Source of the DNA: an uncultured Paracoccaceae bacterium
GTDB taxonomy: Bacteria > Pseudomonadota > Alphaproteobacteria > Rhodobacterales > Rhodobacteraceae
Direction of reading: 5' to 3'
NCBI GenBank assembly: GCA_947498985.1
Contig: CANMMF010000005.1
Span: 401,056-465,055 of the forward strand
DNA: 64,000 nucleotides
The position numbers and the translations under genes were made by a program. Positions 42,799-52,387 of this stretch are shown piece by piece. The notes beneath the pieces are model-generated. The model was not told the DNA's origin and did no database searches. It saw nothing but the letters and a program-made list of their open reading frames with translations. Within the stretch, counting starts at the first letter, position 1, and the number at the start of each line of letters is the position of its first letter.

Positions 42799-43829
42799 AC
42801 CGACAGGCGCGTGGCGTGCGCGCCGCGTTCGCGGTAGGGTGTCGTCTCGTAATGCGCGCGGTAGCATTTGGAGAAATGCGACGGGCTGGCAAAACCGCAG
42901 GCCAGAGCGACGTTGATCACGCTCATATCGGTCTGCATCAGCAGGTTGCGCGCCTTCTGCAGCCTGAGCTCCATGTAATAGCGCTTGGGCGAGCGGTTGA
43001 GATAACGCCGGAACAGCCGCTCCAGCTGGCGGGTTGACATGCCGACCTCGGAGGCAAGGACCGAAGGGCTGATCGGCTCCTCGATATTGGCCTCCATCTT
43101 CTGGATCACCTGGCTCAGCTTGGGGTGGCGCACGCCGATGCGGGTCGGCACGCTGAGACGCTGGGTGTCCTGATCGGTGCGGATGGAGCTGTAGATCAGC
43201 TGATCGGCCACCGCACCGGCCAGTTCCTCGCCGTGATCGTTGGCGATGACCTTGAGCATCAGGTCGATGGACGAGGTGCCGCCCGCCGTGGTCATCCGGT
43301 TGCCGTCGATCACAAAGACCGATTTCGTCAGGTTCACCTCGTCGAATTCCTCGGCAAAGCTGTCCTGGTTTTCCCAGTGGATGGTCGCCTTCTTGCCCTC
43401 CAGAAGCCCCGCCTTGGCCAGCGTGAACCCCGCGGTGCACAGCCCGCCCAGCGTGATCCCGCGCCGCGCCTCGCGCCGCAGCCAGTTGAGCAGCCGCTTG
43501 GTGGTCGCGCGCTGGATGTCGATGCCGCCGCAGATCATCACCGTGTCGTCGCGGGTGAGCTCGGGCAGCGGGCAGTCGAGCTTGAACGACACGCCCGCCG
43601 AGCAATTGACGACAATCGGCGCCTCGGGACCGGCGGCCGCATCCGCCTCGCCGGTGATCAGCCAGGAATAGAGCGGCCGGTTGGCCATCCGGTTGGCGAT
43701 CCTGAGCGATTCCACCGCCGCGGCAAAGCACAGCATGGTGAACTCGGGCAGCAGGACAAAGACAAAGCGGCGCGGCTTTGCGGGGGCGTTTTCGATCTCG
43801 ACGGTCTGGCGCTGGGTCGGGGGCAGCAT
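42795..43829 (-). CDS. GlxA-family AraC-type transcriptional regulator
   Basis: A 344-residue activator. The N-terminal DJ-1/PfpI-like ligand domain (about 20-200) has the nucleophile-type C131 in GGLCTAGFTLA. The C-terminal AraC HTH pair covers about 230-335 (EVGMSTRQLERLFRRYLN and INVALACGFASPSHFSKCYRAHY). The family controls amine, betaine or amino-acid catabolism; the ligand here is unknown. ATG 43829 has AAGG upstream. It is coupled to the GNAT gene downstream and divergent from DAHP synthase. Confidence 0.88.
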   Translation of the reverse strand: MLPPTQRQTVEIENAPAKPRRFVFVLLPEFTMLCFAAAVESLRIANRMANRPLYSWLITGEADAAAGPEAPIVVNCSAGVSFKLDCPLPELTRDDTVMICGGIDIQRATTKRLLNWLRREARRGITLGGLCTAGFTLAKAGLLEGKKATIHWENQDSFAEEFDEVNLTKSVFVIDGNRMTTAGGTSSIDLMLKVIANDHGEELAGAVADQLIYSSIRTDQDTQRLSVPTRIGVRHPKLSQVIQKMEANIEEPISPSVLASEVGMSTRQLERLFRRYLNRSPKRYYMELRLQKARNLLMQTDMSVINVALACGFASPSHFSKCYRAHYETTPYRERGAHATRLSV

Positions 43830-44036
43830 GCAGAGCAACCTTTATGCCGGGGCTGACGGCGTCAGCGATGGTGTGCCTCAAATGGTCAGAACATGTGATA
43901 AGCGTCAAGAGATGTCGCATATTTGAGCCGTTTTTCGGTGCTGTGCGGTCTGGTCTTGCGGAGCGGCTTTGTCTATAGACGGGTGCTGTTAACGCTCACG
44001 CGCCCGCAGGCCGGGCCAAACGACCGGAGAAGACCG

Positions 44037-45407
44037 ATGACCGAGTGGCAGAAATCGAACTGGCGTCAATTGCCGCGGGTTCAGATGCCGGATTATACGG
44101 ATCAGGACGCGCTCAACGCTGTGGAAGCTCAGCTGGCCAAGTATCCGCCGCTCGTTTTTGCCGGTGAGGCGCGGCGTCTGAAAGCCTCGCTGGGGCAGGC
44201 CGCGCGGGGCGAGGCGTTCCTGCTGCAGGGCGGCGATTGCGCCGAAAGCTTCGAGCAATTCAGCGCCAACGGCATCCGCGACACGTTCAAGGTGATGCTG
44301 CAGATGGCAATGGTGCTGACCTTCGGCGCCAAGGTGCCGGTGGTCAAGGTCGGCCGCATGGCCGGTCAGTTCGCCAAGCCGCGCTCGGCCCCCACAGAGG
44401 TGGTCGACGGTGTCGAGCTGCCCAGCTACCGCGGCGATATCATCAACGATCTGCCCTTCACGCCGGAGGCGCGGATCCCCGATCCGGCCAAGATGCTGCA
44501 GGCCTATACCCAGGCCGCCGCCACGCTGAACCTGCTGCGCGCCTTCTCCAGCGGCGGCTATGCCGATGTGCATCAGGTCCATTCCTGGACGCTGGGCTTC
44601 ACCGACCGCGAAGAGGCGGAGAAATACCGCGAGATGGCCAGCCGGATCTCCGACACGCTCGATTTCATGCGCGCGGCCGGGGTCAGCGGCGATCAGGCGC
44701 ACACGCTGCAATCGGTGGATTTCTACACAAGTCACGAGTCGCTGCTGCTGGAATATGAAGAGGCGCTGTGCCGCCTCGATTCGACCTCCGGCAAATGGCT
44801 GGCGGGCTCCGGGCACATGATCTGGATCGGCGACCGCACGCGGCAGCCCGATGGCGCGCATGTGGAATTTGCCAGCGGTGTGCAGAACCCCATCGGACTG
44901 AAATGCGGCCCCACCACCACCGCCGAGGACCTCAAGGTGCTGATGGCCAAGCTCAACCCGCAGAACGAAGAGGGCCGCCTGACGCTGATCGCGCGGTTCG
45001 GCGCGGGCAAGGTGGGCGAGCATCTGCCGCGCCTCATCAAGACCGTTCAGGAAGAAGGCGCCAAGGTGCTCTGGGTCTGCGATCCGATGCATGGCAACAC
45101 GATCAAGTCGTCGTCGGGCTACAAGACCCGGCCCTTCGAGCAGGTGCTGCGCGAAGTGCAGGAGTTCTTTGGCATCCACAAGGCCGAAGGCACGATCCCC
45201 GGCGGCGTGCATTTCGAGATGACCGGTCAGGATGTGACCGAATGCACCGGTGGCGTGCATGCCGTCACCGACGAGAACCTGTCGGACCGTTACCACACCG
45301 CCTGCGATCCGCGCCTCAACGCGTCGCAATCGCTGGAACTGGCGTTCCTGGTGGCCGAAGAGCTGACCACGATGCGCGACGCCGCGTCGCAGGCCGCAAA
45401 CGGCTGA
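44037..45407 (+). CDS. Class II 3-deoxy-D-arabino-heptulosonate 7-phosphate synthase
   Basis: A 456-residue entry enzyme of the shikimate pathway (PEP plus erythrose 4-phosphate to DAHP), of the plant-like class II. Blocks: [51 protein letters not shown], and [13 protein letters not shown] with [19 protein letters not shown]. Length is typical. The ATG follows CCGGAGA. With trpE and aroQ in the same window, it supplies the same pathway, but the genes are not linked. Confidence 0.94.
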   Translation: MTEWQKSNWRQLPRVQMPDYTDQDALNAVEAQLAKYPPLVFAGEARRLKASLGQAARGEAFLLQGGDCAESFEQFSANGIRDTFKVMLQMAMVLTFGAKVPVVKVGRMAGQFAKPRSAPTEVVDGVELPSYRGDIINDLPFTPEARIPDPAKMLQAYTQAAATLNLLRAFSSGGYADVHQVHSWTLGFTDREEAEKYREMASRISDTLDFMRAAGVSGDQAHTLQSVDFYTSHESLLLEYEEALCRLDSTSGKWLAGSGHMIWIGDRTRQPDGAHVEFASGVQNPIGLKCGPTTTAEDLKVLMAKLNPQNEEGRLTLIARFGAGKVGEHLPRLIKTVQEEGAKVLWVCDPMHGNTIKSSSGYKTRPFEQVLREVQEFFGIHKAEGTIPGGVHFEMTGQDVTECTGGVHAVTDENLSDRYHTACDPRLNASQSLELAFLVAEELTTMRDAASQAANG

Positions 45408-45482
45408 TCTGGCGGCGCGACGGGCCTGCGCCTGGTCGCGGGCCCGGGTGGCCTGCCGCTTTCACTGGCGGTTGGGGCGGAC

Positions 45483-45520
45483 AAAAAAGAGCGAGGCGCG
45501 GACTGGCTGTCCGGCCTCGC
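45483..45520 (-). terminator. Rho-independent terminator of the PAS-protein gene
   Basis: GCGAGGC (45491-45497) pairs with GCCTCGC (45514-45520), with an inner CGGAC/GTCCG stem. On the minus strand it is followed by TCTTTTTTG. It lies 57 bases past the stop of the minus-strand PAS gene. Confidence 0.85.
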
Positions 45521-45576
45521 AGGTCAAGGACGATGCCGGTCCTGACACCGGCATGGTCAAATTCCGAAATCAATCG

Positions 45577-46269
45577 TCAGTCGTTGGAGACCACAAGCCG
45601 CAGATGGCTGCGTGCCTCCGGATCGAAGGGTTTTGCACTCTCGGCAAACCCCTGACGCAGCGCGTCGGTGGGATCCGGCGCTTTCGGCGCGCGCGAGGCG
45701 AGGACCGTTGTGCGCGGCACGCCATCGAATGCAGAGCGTATTTCGGTGCGCATCACCCGGAACCGCCGCGGCGTCCGCCCGATGCGCCCTTGCGTGACCA
45801 GCACGCCAAGCCCGCGCGTGATGTCGCCGAAATCCGATCGCAGCGGCATCAGCAGCATGTGGCCGGTGACCGACGGCTTGCCGAAACCTGCCTCCGCCTG
45901 CAGCTCGAGCCTGGCGATCGCGGGTTCGGCAAAGAGCCGCTCCACCGCCTTGCCAAAGCTCTCGCGCTCTTCGGGGGTGATGAAGGTCGAGACCGGCATG
46001 CCGGCGACCTGCATGCCCATCAGATCCGACAGATGTGAGCCCGCCACCCGGAACTTGGCCATGGAGGGCGCGATCTTTTCGATCAGAAAGGCGTTTTCCA
46101 GCGCCGCTTCCATGCCGCGCGGGTCGACCTGGCTGCGCAACGGAACCTCCGTCGCGCCGCACAGGCCCTGCCAGTAGGCCTCGACCGCTCTTATCGGCGC
46201 CAGCCGCTTTGCCTCTTCGCGTTCCATCATCGAAACCACTTCGTTCGTGTTAGACTCATCGCCGAACAT
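45577..46269 (-). CDS. PAS-domain protein
   Basis: A 230-residue cytoplasmic protein resembling the small PAS (PAS_5/DUF1833-like) proteins of Rhodobacterales. It starts MFGDESNTNEVVSMM; IRAVEAYWQGL and MAKFRVAGSHLSDLMGM (about 80-97) give the PAS helix and strand pattern. FDPEARSHLRLV closes it. No kinase or output domain follows, so any sensing function is inferred. ATG 46269 has GGAG upstream. A terminator follows at 45483-45520. Confidence 0.72.
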   Translation of the reverse strand: MFGDESNTNEVVSMMEREEAKRLAPIRAVEAYWQGLCGATEVPLRSQVDPRGMEAALENAFLIEKIAPSMAKFRVAGSHLSDLMGMQVAGMPVSTFITPEERESFGKAVERLFAEPAIARLELQAEAGFGKPSVTGHMLLMPLRSDFGDITRGLGVLVTQGRIGRTPRRFRVMRTEIRSAFDGVPRTTVLASRAPKAPDPTDALRQGFAESAKPFDPEARSHLRLVVSND

Positions 46270-46591
46270 GTTCTCCGCTCCTGCATCTTTGCAAGCGGTA
46301 TGGTCGAGCCCCCGATCTTCCAAACCTGCGTAATCATACTTACCAAAACCTTACTACCAGAGTGCGGACGTAGTTTCGCCTCAATTCCGACCCAAAGGTT
46401 AACGCCGCAAGGGGGGTGCCGGGGGGGCACAACTGGATGGGCGGGTGAAACGGCGCGCGCTCCGGTATTCGTGGCGGATCAACGCCGCGCCCCGCCTGCC
46501 TGTTCCATGCCCCGTGCCGCGGCGCCCGCCCGCCGCCTTGCCTTGCCGCTCGGAAGCGGCTACGCCCGGAGCCGGACAACGGGGGACGGGC
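46270..46591. other. Divergent intergenic region (322 bases)
   Basis: It lies between the PAS gene and yicC. It holds GC-rich sequence and the probable promoters of both. I see no gene, repeat or recognisable operator. Confidence 0.4.
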
Positions 46592-47482
46592 ATGCGGCAA
46601 TCGATGACGGGATTTGCCTCCCAGCAGGGCGCGCATGCCGGGCTCGGCTGGACATGGGAACTGCGCGGCGTCAACGGCAAGGGGCTCGATCTGCGGCTGC
46701 GTCTGCCGGACTGGATCGAGGGGCTCGAGGCGCAGGTGCGCGCCCGCGCCAGCAAGGCGCTGGACCGCGGCAACGTGCAGATCGCGCTCAAAATCGCGGC
46801 AAGGGCCGAAGAGGGCGCGTTGCGGCTGGACGAGGCCCAATTGGCCGGCGTGCTTGACGCGATGACCCGGATCGAGGCCGAGGCGATGCAGGCGGGGCTG
46901 TCGCTCGCCCCCTCGACCGCCGCCGATATCGTGGGCCTGCGCGGGGTCATGACCGCCGAAACCCCGGCGGAGGACGAGGCCGATGTGGCGCGCGCGGTTC
47001 TGGCCGATTTCGACGCGGCGCTTGCGGCCTTTGTGGCGATGCGTGGCGCCGAGGGCGCGCAGCTGGCCGAGATCCTGACCCGCCAGCTGACCGAGATCGA
47101 GACCCTGGTCGACGCCGCCGCCGAGGCGATTGTCGCGCGCGCGGACGCCCAGGGCGAGCGGTTGCGCGCCCAGCTGGCCCGCGTGATGGACGCGACCGAT
47201 GGCATGGACGCGGCACGGGTCGCGCAGGAACTGGCGCTGATCGCGGTGAAATCCGACATCACCGAAGAGATCGACCGCCTGCGCGCCCATGTGGAGGCCG
47301 CGCGCGGCTTGCTCGCGGCCAGAGGCCCGGTCGGTCGCAAGCTCGATTTCCTGATGCAGGAGTTCAACCGCGAGGCCAACACGCTCTGCTCGAAATCCGG
47401 CGATGCGGGTCTGACGCAGATCGGGCTGGCGCTCAAGACGGTGATCGACCAGATGCGCGAACAGGTTCAGAACGTGGAGTGA
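46592..47482 (+). CDS. yicC: YicC-family RNase-like protein
   Basis: A 296-residue protein of the YicC/YloC family; E. coli YicC acts as an endoribonuclease or RNA-degradation adaptor. Family blocks: [13 protein letters not shown] at the start; [19 protein letters not shown]; and the C-terminal [41 protein letters not shown] (near 248-272). It is upstream of gmk, the same order as in many bacteria, and 13 bases separate them. Confidence 0.92.
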   Translation: MRQSMTGFASQQGAHAGLGWTWELRGVNGKGLDLRLRLPDWIEGLEAQVRARASKALDRGNVQIALKIAARAEEGALRLDEAQLAGVLDAMTRIEAEAMQAGLSLAPSTAADIVGLRGVMTAETPAEDEADVARAVLADFDAALAAFVAMRGAEGAQLAEILTRQLTEIETLVDAAAEAIVARADAQGERLRAQLARVMDATDGMDAARVAQELALIAVKSDITEEIDRLRAHVEAARGLLAARGPVGRKLDFLMQEFNREANTLCSKSGDAGLTQIGLALKTVIDQMREQVQNVE

Positions 47483-47495
47483 CCGGGGGGTGGCG

Positions 47496-48140
47496 ATGCA
47501 AAAGACAAGACGCGGTCTGCTGGTGATCCTGTCGTCGCCTTCGGGGGCGGGCAAATCCACCCTGTCGCGCAGGCTGCTGGAATGGGATCCGTCCTTGAGC
47601 TTTTCGGTCTCCGCCACCACCCGCGCGCCGCGCCCCGGCGAGACCGATGGCAGCGATTACCACTTCCTGAGCGTCGAGGCGTTCCGGCAGGAGGTCTCCG
47701 GCGACGGGATGCTCGAACATGCGCATGTCTTCGGCAATTTCTACGGCAGCCCGCGCGCCCCGGTCGAGGCCGCGATCCATCGCGGCTGCGACGTCTTGTT
47801 CGACATCGACTGGCAGGGCGCGCAGCAGATCGTGAACTCCGCGCTTGGCGTGCATACGCTCTCGGTCTTCATCCTGCCGCCCTCGATCGGCGAGCTGCGC
47901 CGCCGTCTGGAAGGCCGCGGTCAGGACAGCGCCGAGGTGATCGGCAAGCGGATGGAGAAAAGCTGGGACGAGATCAGCCATTGGGGCAGCTACGATTACG
48001 TGCTGGTCAATGACGATCTCGACGAGACCTTTGCGCGGCTCACCACCATCGTGACCGCCACCCGGCTGCGCCGTCTGCAGCAGCCCTGGCTGGTCGAACA
48101 TGTGCGCGGGTTGCAGACCGAGTTCGAGGAGATGACATGA
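47496..48140 (+). CDS. gmk: Guanylate kinase
   Basis: A 214-residue enzyme converting GMP to GDP with ATP. P-loop [10 protein letters not shown] (13-22). GMP-binding [20 protein letters not shown] and NFYGSP follow, with [14 protein letters not shown] as the next core block. ATG 47496 is chosen, since a G-rich ribosome-binding site precedes it; GTG 47490 is possible. The stop overlaps the carbonic-anhydrase start by four bases. Confidence 0.95.
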   Translation: MQKTRRGLLVILSSPSGAGKSTLSRRLLEWDPSLSFSVSATTRAPRPGETDGSDYHFLSVEAFRQEVSGDGMLEHAHVFGNFYGSPRAPVEAAIHRGCDVLFDIDWQGAQQIVNSALGVHTLSVFILPPSIGELRRRLEGRGQDSAEVIGKRMEKSWDEISHWGSYDYVLVNDDLDETFARLTTIVTATRLRRLQQPWLVEHVRGLQTEFEEMT

Positions 48141-48658
48141 CGCTTTACGCTCTGGACGGGATTGCCCCGGAGATCGACGCCACCGCCTGGGTGGCGCCCG
48201 ATGCCAACCTCATCGGCCGCGTGGTGCTGGAGGCCTCCGCCAGCGTCTGGTTCGGCTGCACGCTGCGCGGCGACAATGAAGAGATCCGCGTCGGCCGCGG
48301 CTCCAACGTGCAGGAAAACACCGTCTGCCACACCGATATGGGCTATCCGCTGGTGATCGGCGCAGGCTGCACCATCGGGCACAAGGCGATGCTGCATGGC
48401 TGCACGATTGGCGACAACAGCCTGATCGGCATGGGCGCGACAATTCTCAACGGCGCCAGGATCGGACGCAATTGCCTGATCGGCGCCGGTGCGCTGATCC
48501 CCGAAGGCAAGGAGATCCCCGACGGCTCGCTGGTGATGGGCATGCCGGGCAAGGTTGTGCGACCGCTCGATGCGGCGAGTATCGAAGGCTTGCGGCAATC
48601 GGCGCTGGGGTATCAGGACAATGCGCGGCGCTTCGCCGAAGGGTTGCGCGCTGTCTGA
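48137..48658 (+). CDS. Gamma-class carbonic anhydrase family protein
   Basis: A 173-residue left-handed beta-helix protein with hexapeptide repeats ([10 protein letters not shown] and the later [23 protein letters not shown]). The three metal-binding histidines are H65 (TVCHTD), H82 (IGHKA) and H87 (MLHGC). RGDNEEI (44-50) and Q59/N61 complete the site. Whether it is active as carbonic anhydrase is untested. The ATG overlaps the gmk stop by four bases, so coupled. Confidence 0.92.
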   Translation: MTLYALDGIAPEIDATAWVAPDANLIGRVVLEASASVWFGCTLRGDNEEIRVGRGSNVQENTVCHTDMGYPLVIGAGCTIGHKAMLHGCTIGDNSLIGMGATILNGARIGRNCLIGAGALIPEGKEIPDGSLVMGMPGKVVRPLDAASIEGLRQSALGYQDNARRFAEGLRAV

Positions 48659-48665
48659 GCGGGGG

Positions 48666-48761
48666 CGATCTTGCGCGGCAAGATCGGAGGGGGCCAGCCC
48701 CCTCGACCGCGCCGGGGCGCGGCCTGACCCCCGAAGTATTTCCAAACCGAAGAAGCAGGGG
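48666..48761. repeat. GC-rich REP-like intergenic repeat, copy 3
   Basis: CGATCTTGC/GCAAGATCG (48666-48686) and GGGGGC/GCCCCC palindromes are followed by the tail GACCCCCGAAGTATTTCC and GAAGAAGCAGGGG, near-identical to copy 2. It lies between the carbonic-anhydrase gene and the cystathionine gamma-synthase-type gene. Confidence 0.7.
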
Positions 48762-48769
48762 CGCGTGAG

Positions 48770-49951
48770 ATGAAGAAGACGCTGCAACGACCTCAGGTGC
48801 CGGTGATCGGCGTGTCACACCCGGTGGTGAGCCCGATCATGCCGTCGGTGGTCTATGCCTCCGAGAGCCCCGACGCGCTGGATGCGCAATATGACGGGCG
48901 CGCGCAGGGCTACACCTATGCGCGCGAAGGCCATCCCAATGCCGATCTGCTGGCGCGCCGGATCGACGCCATGGAGGGCCTGGAGGGCGGGATTGTGCTG
49001 GGCTCGGGCATGGCGGCGGTCACCGCGGTACTGATGGGGCTTTGCCGCGCCGGTGATCACGTGCTGGGCGGAAACCAGCTTTACGGGCGCTCGATGCGGC
49101 TGATGGGCGAGGAACTGCCGCGCCTCGGGATTGCCACGACGCTGGCGGATCCGACCGATGTGGCCGCGATGGCCGCGGCGCTGCGGCCCGAGACGAAGCT
49201 GGTGCTCATCGAAGTGGTGTCGAACCCGACGCTGCGGATCGCCGATCTCGACGGGATCGCCGCGCTGTGTGCCGAGCGCGGCGTGCTGCTGGCGGTCGAC
49301 AACACCTTCACCACCCCCAGCGCGATCCGGCCGGCAGAGCATGGCGCGGATATCGTGCTGCATTCGGTCACCAAGCTTCTGGCCGGGCATTCGGACGTCA
49401 CGCTGGGCTGGGTTGCGGCCCGCGACCCCGGGATTGCCGAGCGGATGCGGGTCTTTGCGGTGACCACCGGGCTCACCGCGAGCCCGTTTGACTGCTGGCT
49501 GGCCGAGCGCGGGCTGGTGAGCTTCGATCTGCGCTTTGCGCGCACCCAGGAGACCGCCGAGCGACTGGCGGCGCATCTGGCCGGGCAACAGGGCGTGACC
49601 CGTGTGCTTTATCCCACACGGCCCGATCATCCGGACGCGGCGCGGGCGCAGGGGCTGCTCAGGGGGCAGGGCTGCAACATGGTAAGCTTCGAGATCGAAG
49701 GCGGGCGGGCGGCTGCCAACGCCTTTGCCCGCGCCGCCGAGGGCATCGCCTTTGCGCCCACCCTGGGGGATGTGGGCACGACGCTGTCGCACCCCGCCTC
49801 GTCGTCGCACCGCGCGCTGAGCCCGGAGGCCCGCGCGGCCAATGGCATCAGCGAGGGGTTTTTCCGGGTCTCCGTCGGGCTCGAGGAACCGCAGGCCCTG
49901 CTCGCGGTCTTTGATCGCGGTCTCGAGGCGGCCCGCGCCGCGGCGGACTGA
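48770..49951 (+). CDS. Cys/Met-metabolism PLP enzyme (cystathionine gamma-synthase-type)
   Basis: A 393-residue fold-type I trans-sulfuration enzyme. The PLP lysine is K202 in HSVTKLLAGHSDV. VVSNPTLRIAD, D177 in LAVDNTFTTPSA and YTYAREGHPN (PLP-phosphate, neighbouring subunit) are typical. Activity could be cystathionine gamma-synthase, gamma-lyase, beta-lyase or O-succinylhomoserine sulfhydrylase; motifs do not separate them. phoR begins two bases after its stop. Confidence 0.88.
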   Translation: MKKTLQRPQVPVIGVSHPVVSPIMPSVVYASESPDALDAQYDGRAQGYTYAREGHPNADLLARRIDAMEGLEGGIVLGSGMAAVTAVLMGLCRAGDHVLGGNQLYGRSMRLMGEELPRLGIATTLADPTDVAAMAAALRPETKLVLIEVVSNPTLRIADLDGIAALCAERGVLLAVDNTFTTPSAIRPAEHGADIVLHSVTKLLAGHSDVTLGWVAARDPGIAERMRVFAVTTGLTASPFDCWLAERGLVSFDLRFARTQETAERLAAHLAGQQGVTRVLYPTRPDHPDAARAQGLLRGQGCNMVSFEIEGGRAAANAFARAAEGIAFAPTLGDVGTTLSHPASSSHRALSPEARAANGISEGFFRVSVGLEEPQALLAVFDRGLEAARAAAD

Positions 49952-49953
49952 GG

Positions 49954-50991
49954 ATGACCGGCTCCCCTGCGTCCTGGCTCGATGCGATGCCGTCGCCGGC
50001 CCTGCTGATCCGCGCCGACGAGCGTATCGAGGCGGTGAATGCGGCAGCCGAGGCGTTGCTCGGGCGTGGCATTGCGGGGCGGCATTTCATCACCGCGCTG
50101 CGCCAGCCCGGGCTTCTCGACACGATCGAGACCTGCCTGCGGGCGGGCAAGAGCGGCGAGGCGCGGTATCTGACCTCGGACGGCGATCGCGACACCACCT
50201 ATGCGGTGCATGTGGGGGCGCTGTTGCTGTCGGGTCAGCCCGCCGCCCTGGTGAGTTTCAACGATGTCAGCCAGGTCGAGGAGGCGGGCCAGATACGGCG
50301 CGATTTTGTCGCCAATGTCAGCCATGAGCTGCGCACGCCGCTGACCGCGCTGATGGGCTTCATCGAAACGCTCAAGGGGCCTGCGTCCAACGATGCCACC
50401 GCGCGCGCGCGGTTTCTCGACATCATGGAGGTCGAGGCCGGGCGGATGAACCGGCTGGTGGGGGATCTCCTGTCTCTGAGCCGGGTCGAGGCCAATGAGC
50501 GCGTGCGTCCGACCGAAGACGTGGCGCTTTGCGCGCTGGTGCGTTCGGTGCTGCACGGGCTGAAAGGGCTGGCGGACGGGGCCGGGGTGACGCTGCACGC
50601 GGATCTGCCGGAGGCAGAGGTGATGTGCTGCGGCGATGCCGATCAGTTGCGCCAGGTGCTCACCAATCTCACCGAAAACGCGATCAAGTATTCCGGGACC
50701 GGCGCGTCGGTCACGGTGTCGCTGTCGGGGCCCGAACAGATGCCGGGGCTGCGCGCCGAGGGGGTCCGGCTGGTGGTGGCCGATACCGGGCCGGGCATCG
50801 ACGCGTTCCACATCCCGCGCCTCACGGAACGGTTCTACCGCGTCGACAGCCACCGCTCGCGCGAGATGGGCGGCACCGGGCTGGGGCTGGCGATCGTGAA
50901 ACACATCGTGACGCGCCATCGCGGCAGGTTGCGGATCGAGAGCGCGCCGGGGCAGGGCACGCGGTTCTCGGTCATTCTTCCGCTGCGCTGA
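49954..50991 (+). CDS. phoR: Phosphate-regulon sensor histidine kinase PhoR
   Basis: A 345-residue kinase. A PAS region covers about 8-105; the phosphoacceptor is H124 in FVANVSHELRTPLT. The ATP domain has N242 in NLTENAIKYS, D277 in DTGPGID, FYRVD and GGTGLGLAIVKH (306-317). No transmembrane segment is seen at the N-terminus, unlike E. coli PhoR, so it is probably soluble and linked to the transporter by PhoU. It is separated from pstS by a Pho box, and starts two bases after the preceding stop. The TCS partner is PhoB at the far end. Confidence 0.92.
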   Translation: MTGSPASWLDAMPSPALLIRADERIEAVNAAAEALLGRGIAGRHFITALRQPGLLDTIETCLRAGKSGEARYLTSDGDRDTTYAVHVGALLLSGQPAALVSFNDVSQVEEAGQIRRDFVANVSHELRTPLTALMGFIETLKGPASNDATARARFLDIMEVEAGRMNRLVGDLLSLSRVEANERVRPTEDVALCALVRSVLHGLKGLADGAGVTLHADLPEAEVMCCGDADQLRQVLTNLTENAIKYSGTGASVTVSLSGPEQMPGLRAEGVRLVVADTGPGIDAFHIPRLTERFYRVDSHRSREMGGTGLGLAIVKHIVTRHRGRLRIESAPGQGTRFSVILPLR

Positions 50992-51145
50992 CCGGGGCGG
51001 GATTCGCGCTCTGTCACATTCGGCGGGCGGGGATGTGTCTCGCCTCGCTGAGCGGGCAGTCCCGGCCGATCCGGATGACGATTTGTTCATCAATAAATCA
51101 ATCAAAATCAATGCCTTGGTAACTGCCGTCGCGTCACTGCCCGGA

Positions 51146-51174
51146 TTGTCATGAACCTGTTACACAACCGTCAC
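51146..51174 (+). promoter_or_regulatory. Pho box (PhoB operator), three repeats, upstream of pstS
   Basis: TTGTCAT (51146-51152), CTGTTAC (51157-51163) and CCGTCAC (51168-51174) are three PhoB half-sites at exact 11-base spacing. Consensus half-sites are CTGTCAT. It lies 80 bases upstream of pstS. It should make pst expression PhoB-dependent under phosphate limitation. Confidence 0.88.
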
Positions 51175-51253
51175 AAAAGCATCGCGCGGGACCAATACTT
51201 GCTCGTTCCAAGATCATCGTGGGGATGATCATCATGTCACTCAGGAGATATCC

Positions 51254-52291
51254 ATGACGTTGAAACTGACCGCCTCCGCCCTGGCGATCGCTGCCGTTTC
51301 CGCAACTTCCGCCGCTGCGCGCGACAACGTGCAGGTGGCCGGATCCTCGACCGTGCTGCCCTATGCCTCCATCGTCGCCGAGGCCTTCGGCGAAAACTTC
51401 GACTTCCCGACACCGGTTGTGGAATCGGGTGGCTCCTCGGCCGGTCTCAAGCGCTTCTGCGAAGGTGTGGGCGAGAACACCATCGACGTGGCCAACGCCT
51501 CCCGCGCGATCCGCGAGAAAGAGGTCAAGGCCTGCGCAGAAAACGGCGTGACCGACATCATCGAAGTGCGCATCGGCTATGACGGCATCGTCTTTGCCAG
51601 CCAGATCGACGGCCCGGCCTTCACCGCCTTCGAGCCTGCCGACCTTTACAACGCGCTGGCCCCCAAGGTGCTCAAGGATGGCGAGCTGGTCGACAACCCC
51701 TACATGATGTGGTCGGATTTCAACGCCGATCTGCCGAGCGTCGAGATTGCCGCGTTCATTCCTGGCACCAAGCACGGCACCCGCGAAGTGTTCGAGGAAA
51801 AGGTGCTGGCGGTGGGCTGCGAGATCACCGGCGCGCATAAGGCGATGATCGACGCGGGCATGTCCGAGGATGATGCCGAGGATGCCTGCATCGCGGTCCG
51901 CACCGATGGCAAATCGGTCGATATCGACGGCGACTACACCGAGACGCTGGCCCGCATCGACAGCAATGCCGAAGGCATCGGCGTGTTTGGCCTCGCGTTC
52001 TACGAGAACAACACCGACAAGCTGAAGGTCGCCACGATGTCCGGTGTCGCGCCCTCGACCGAGAGCATCTCGACCGGCGAATACCCGGTGTCGCGCCCGC
52101 TCTTCTTCTACGTCAAGAAGGCGCATATCGGCGTGATCCCCGGTCTCAAGGAATATGCGGAGTTCTTCGTGGCCGACGAGATCGCAGGCCCCGACGGCCC
52201 GCTTTCCGAATACGGTCTGGTGGCCGATCCCGAGCTGGCCGAGACCCAGAACATGGTGGCCGACGAAGTGCCCATGGGCTCCAACATGTGA
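51254..52291 (+). CDS. pstS: Phosphate-binding protein PstS
   Basis: A 345-residue periplasmic binding protein. The signal peptide covers about 1-22 (TLKLTASALAIAAVSATSA). VAGSSTVLPYAS and ESGGSSAGLKRFCEGVGENT (about 58-77) contain phosphate-contacting Ser/Thr. A Cys pair (RFCEG, KACAENG) is present. It is preceded by a triple Pho box, and followed by a hairpin and T-run that should raise PstS over the membrane subunits. Confidence 0.94.
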   Translation: MTLKLTASALAIAAVSATSAAARDNVQVAGSSTVLPYASIVAEAFGENFDFPTPVVESGGSSAGLKRFCEGVGENTIDVANASRAIREKEVKACAENGVTDIIEVRIGYDGIVFASQIDGPAFTAFEPADLYNALAPKVLKDGELVDNPYMMWSDFNADLPSVEIAAFIPGTKHGTREVFEEKVLAVGCEITGAHKAMIDAGMSEDDAEDACIAVRTDGKSVDIDGDYTETLARIDSNAEGIGVFGLAFYENNTDKLKVATMSGVAPSTESISTGEYPVSRPLFFYVKKAHIGVIPGLKEYAEFFVADEIAGPDGPLSEYGLVADPELAETQNMVADEVPMGSNM

Positions 52292-52310
52292 TCAGGCGCT
52301 TTGCCTGACG

Positions 52311-52342
52311 GGGGTGGCGGTCACCGCCATCCCCGGGTTTTT
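52311..52342 (+). terminator. Attenuator-like hairpin between pstS and pstC
   Basis: GGGGTGGCGG (52311-52320) pairs with CCGCCATCCCC (52324-52334) with one bulge. TTTTT follows at 52338-52342. It is a moderately strong terminator placed right after pstS; partial read-through into pstC is expected. Confidence 0.7.
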
Positions 52343-52387
52343 CACTGATAAAACAGCGTGGTACACCACGCATCCCCGGGGGACGTG

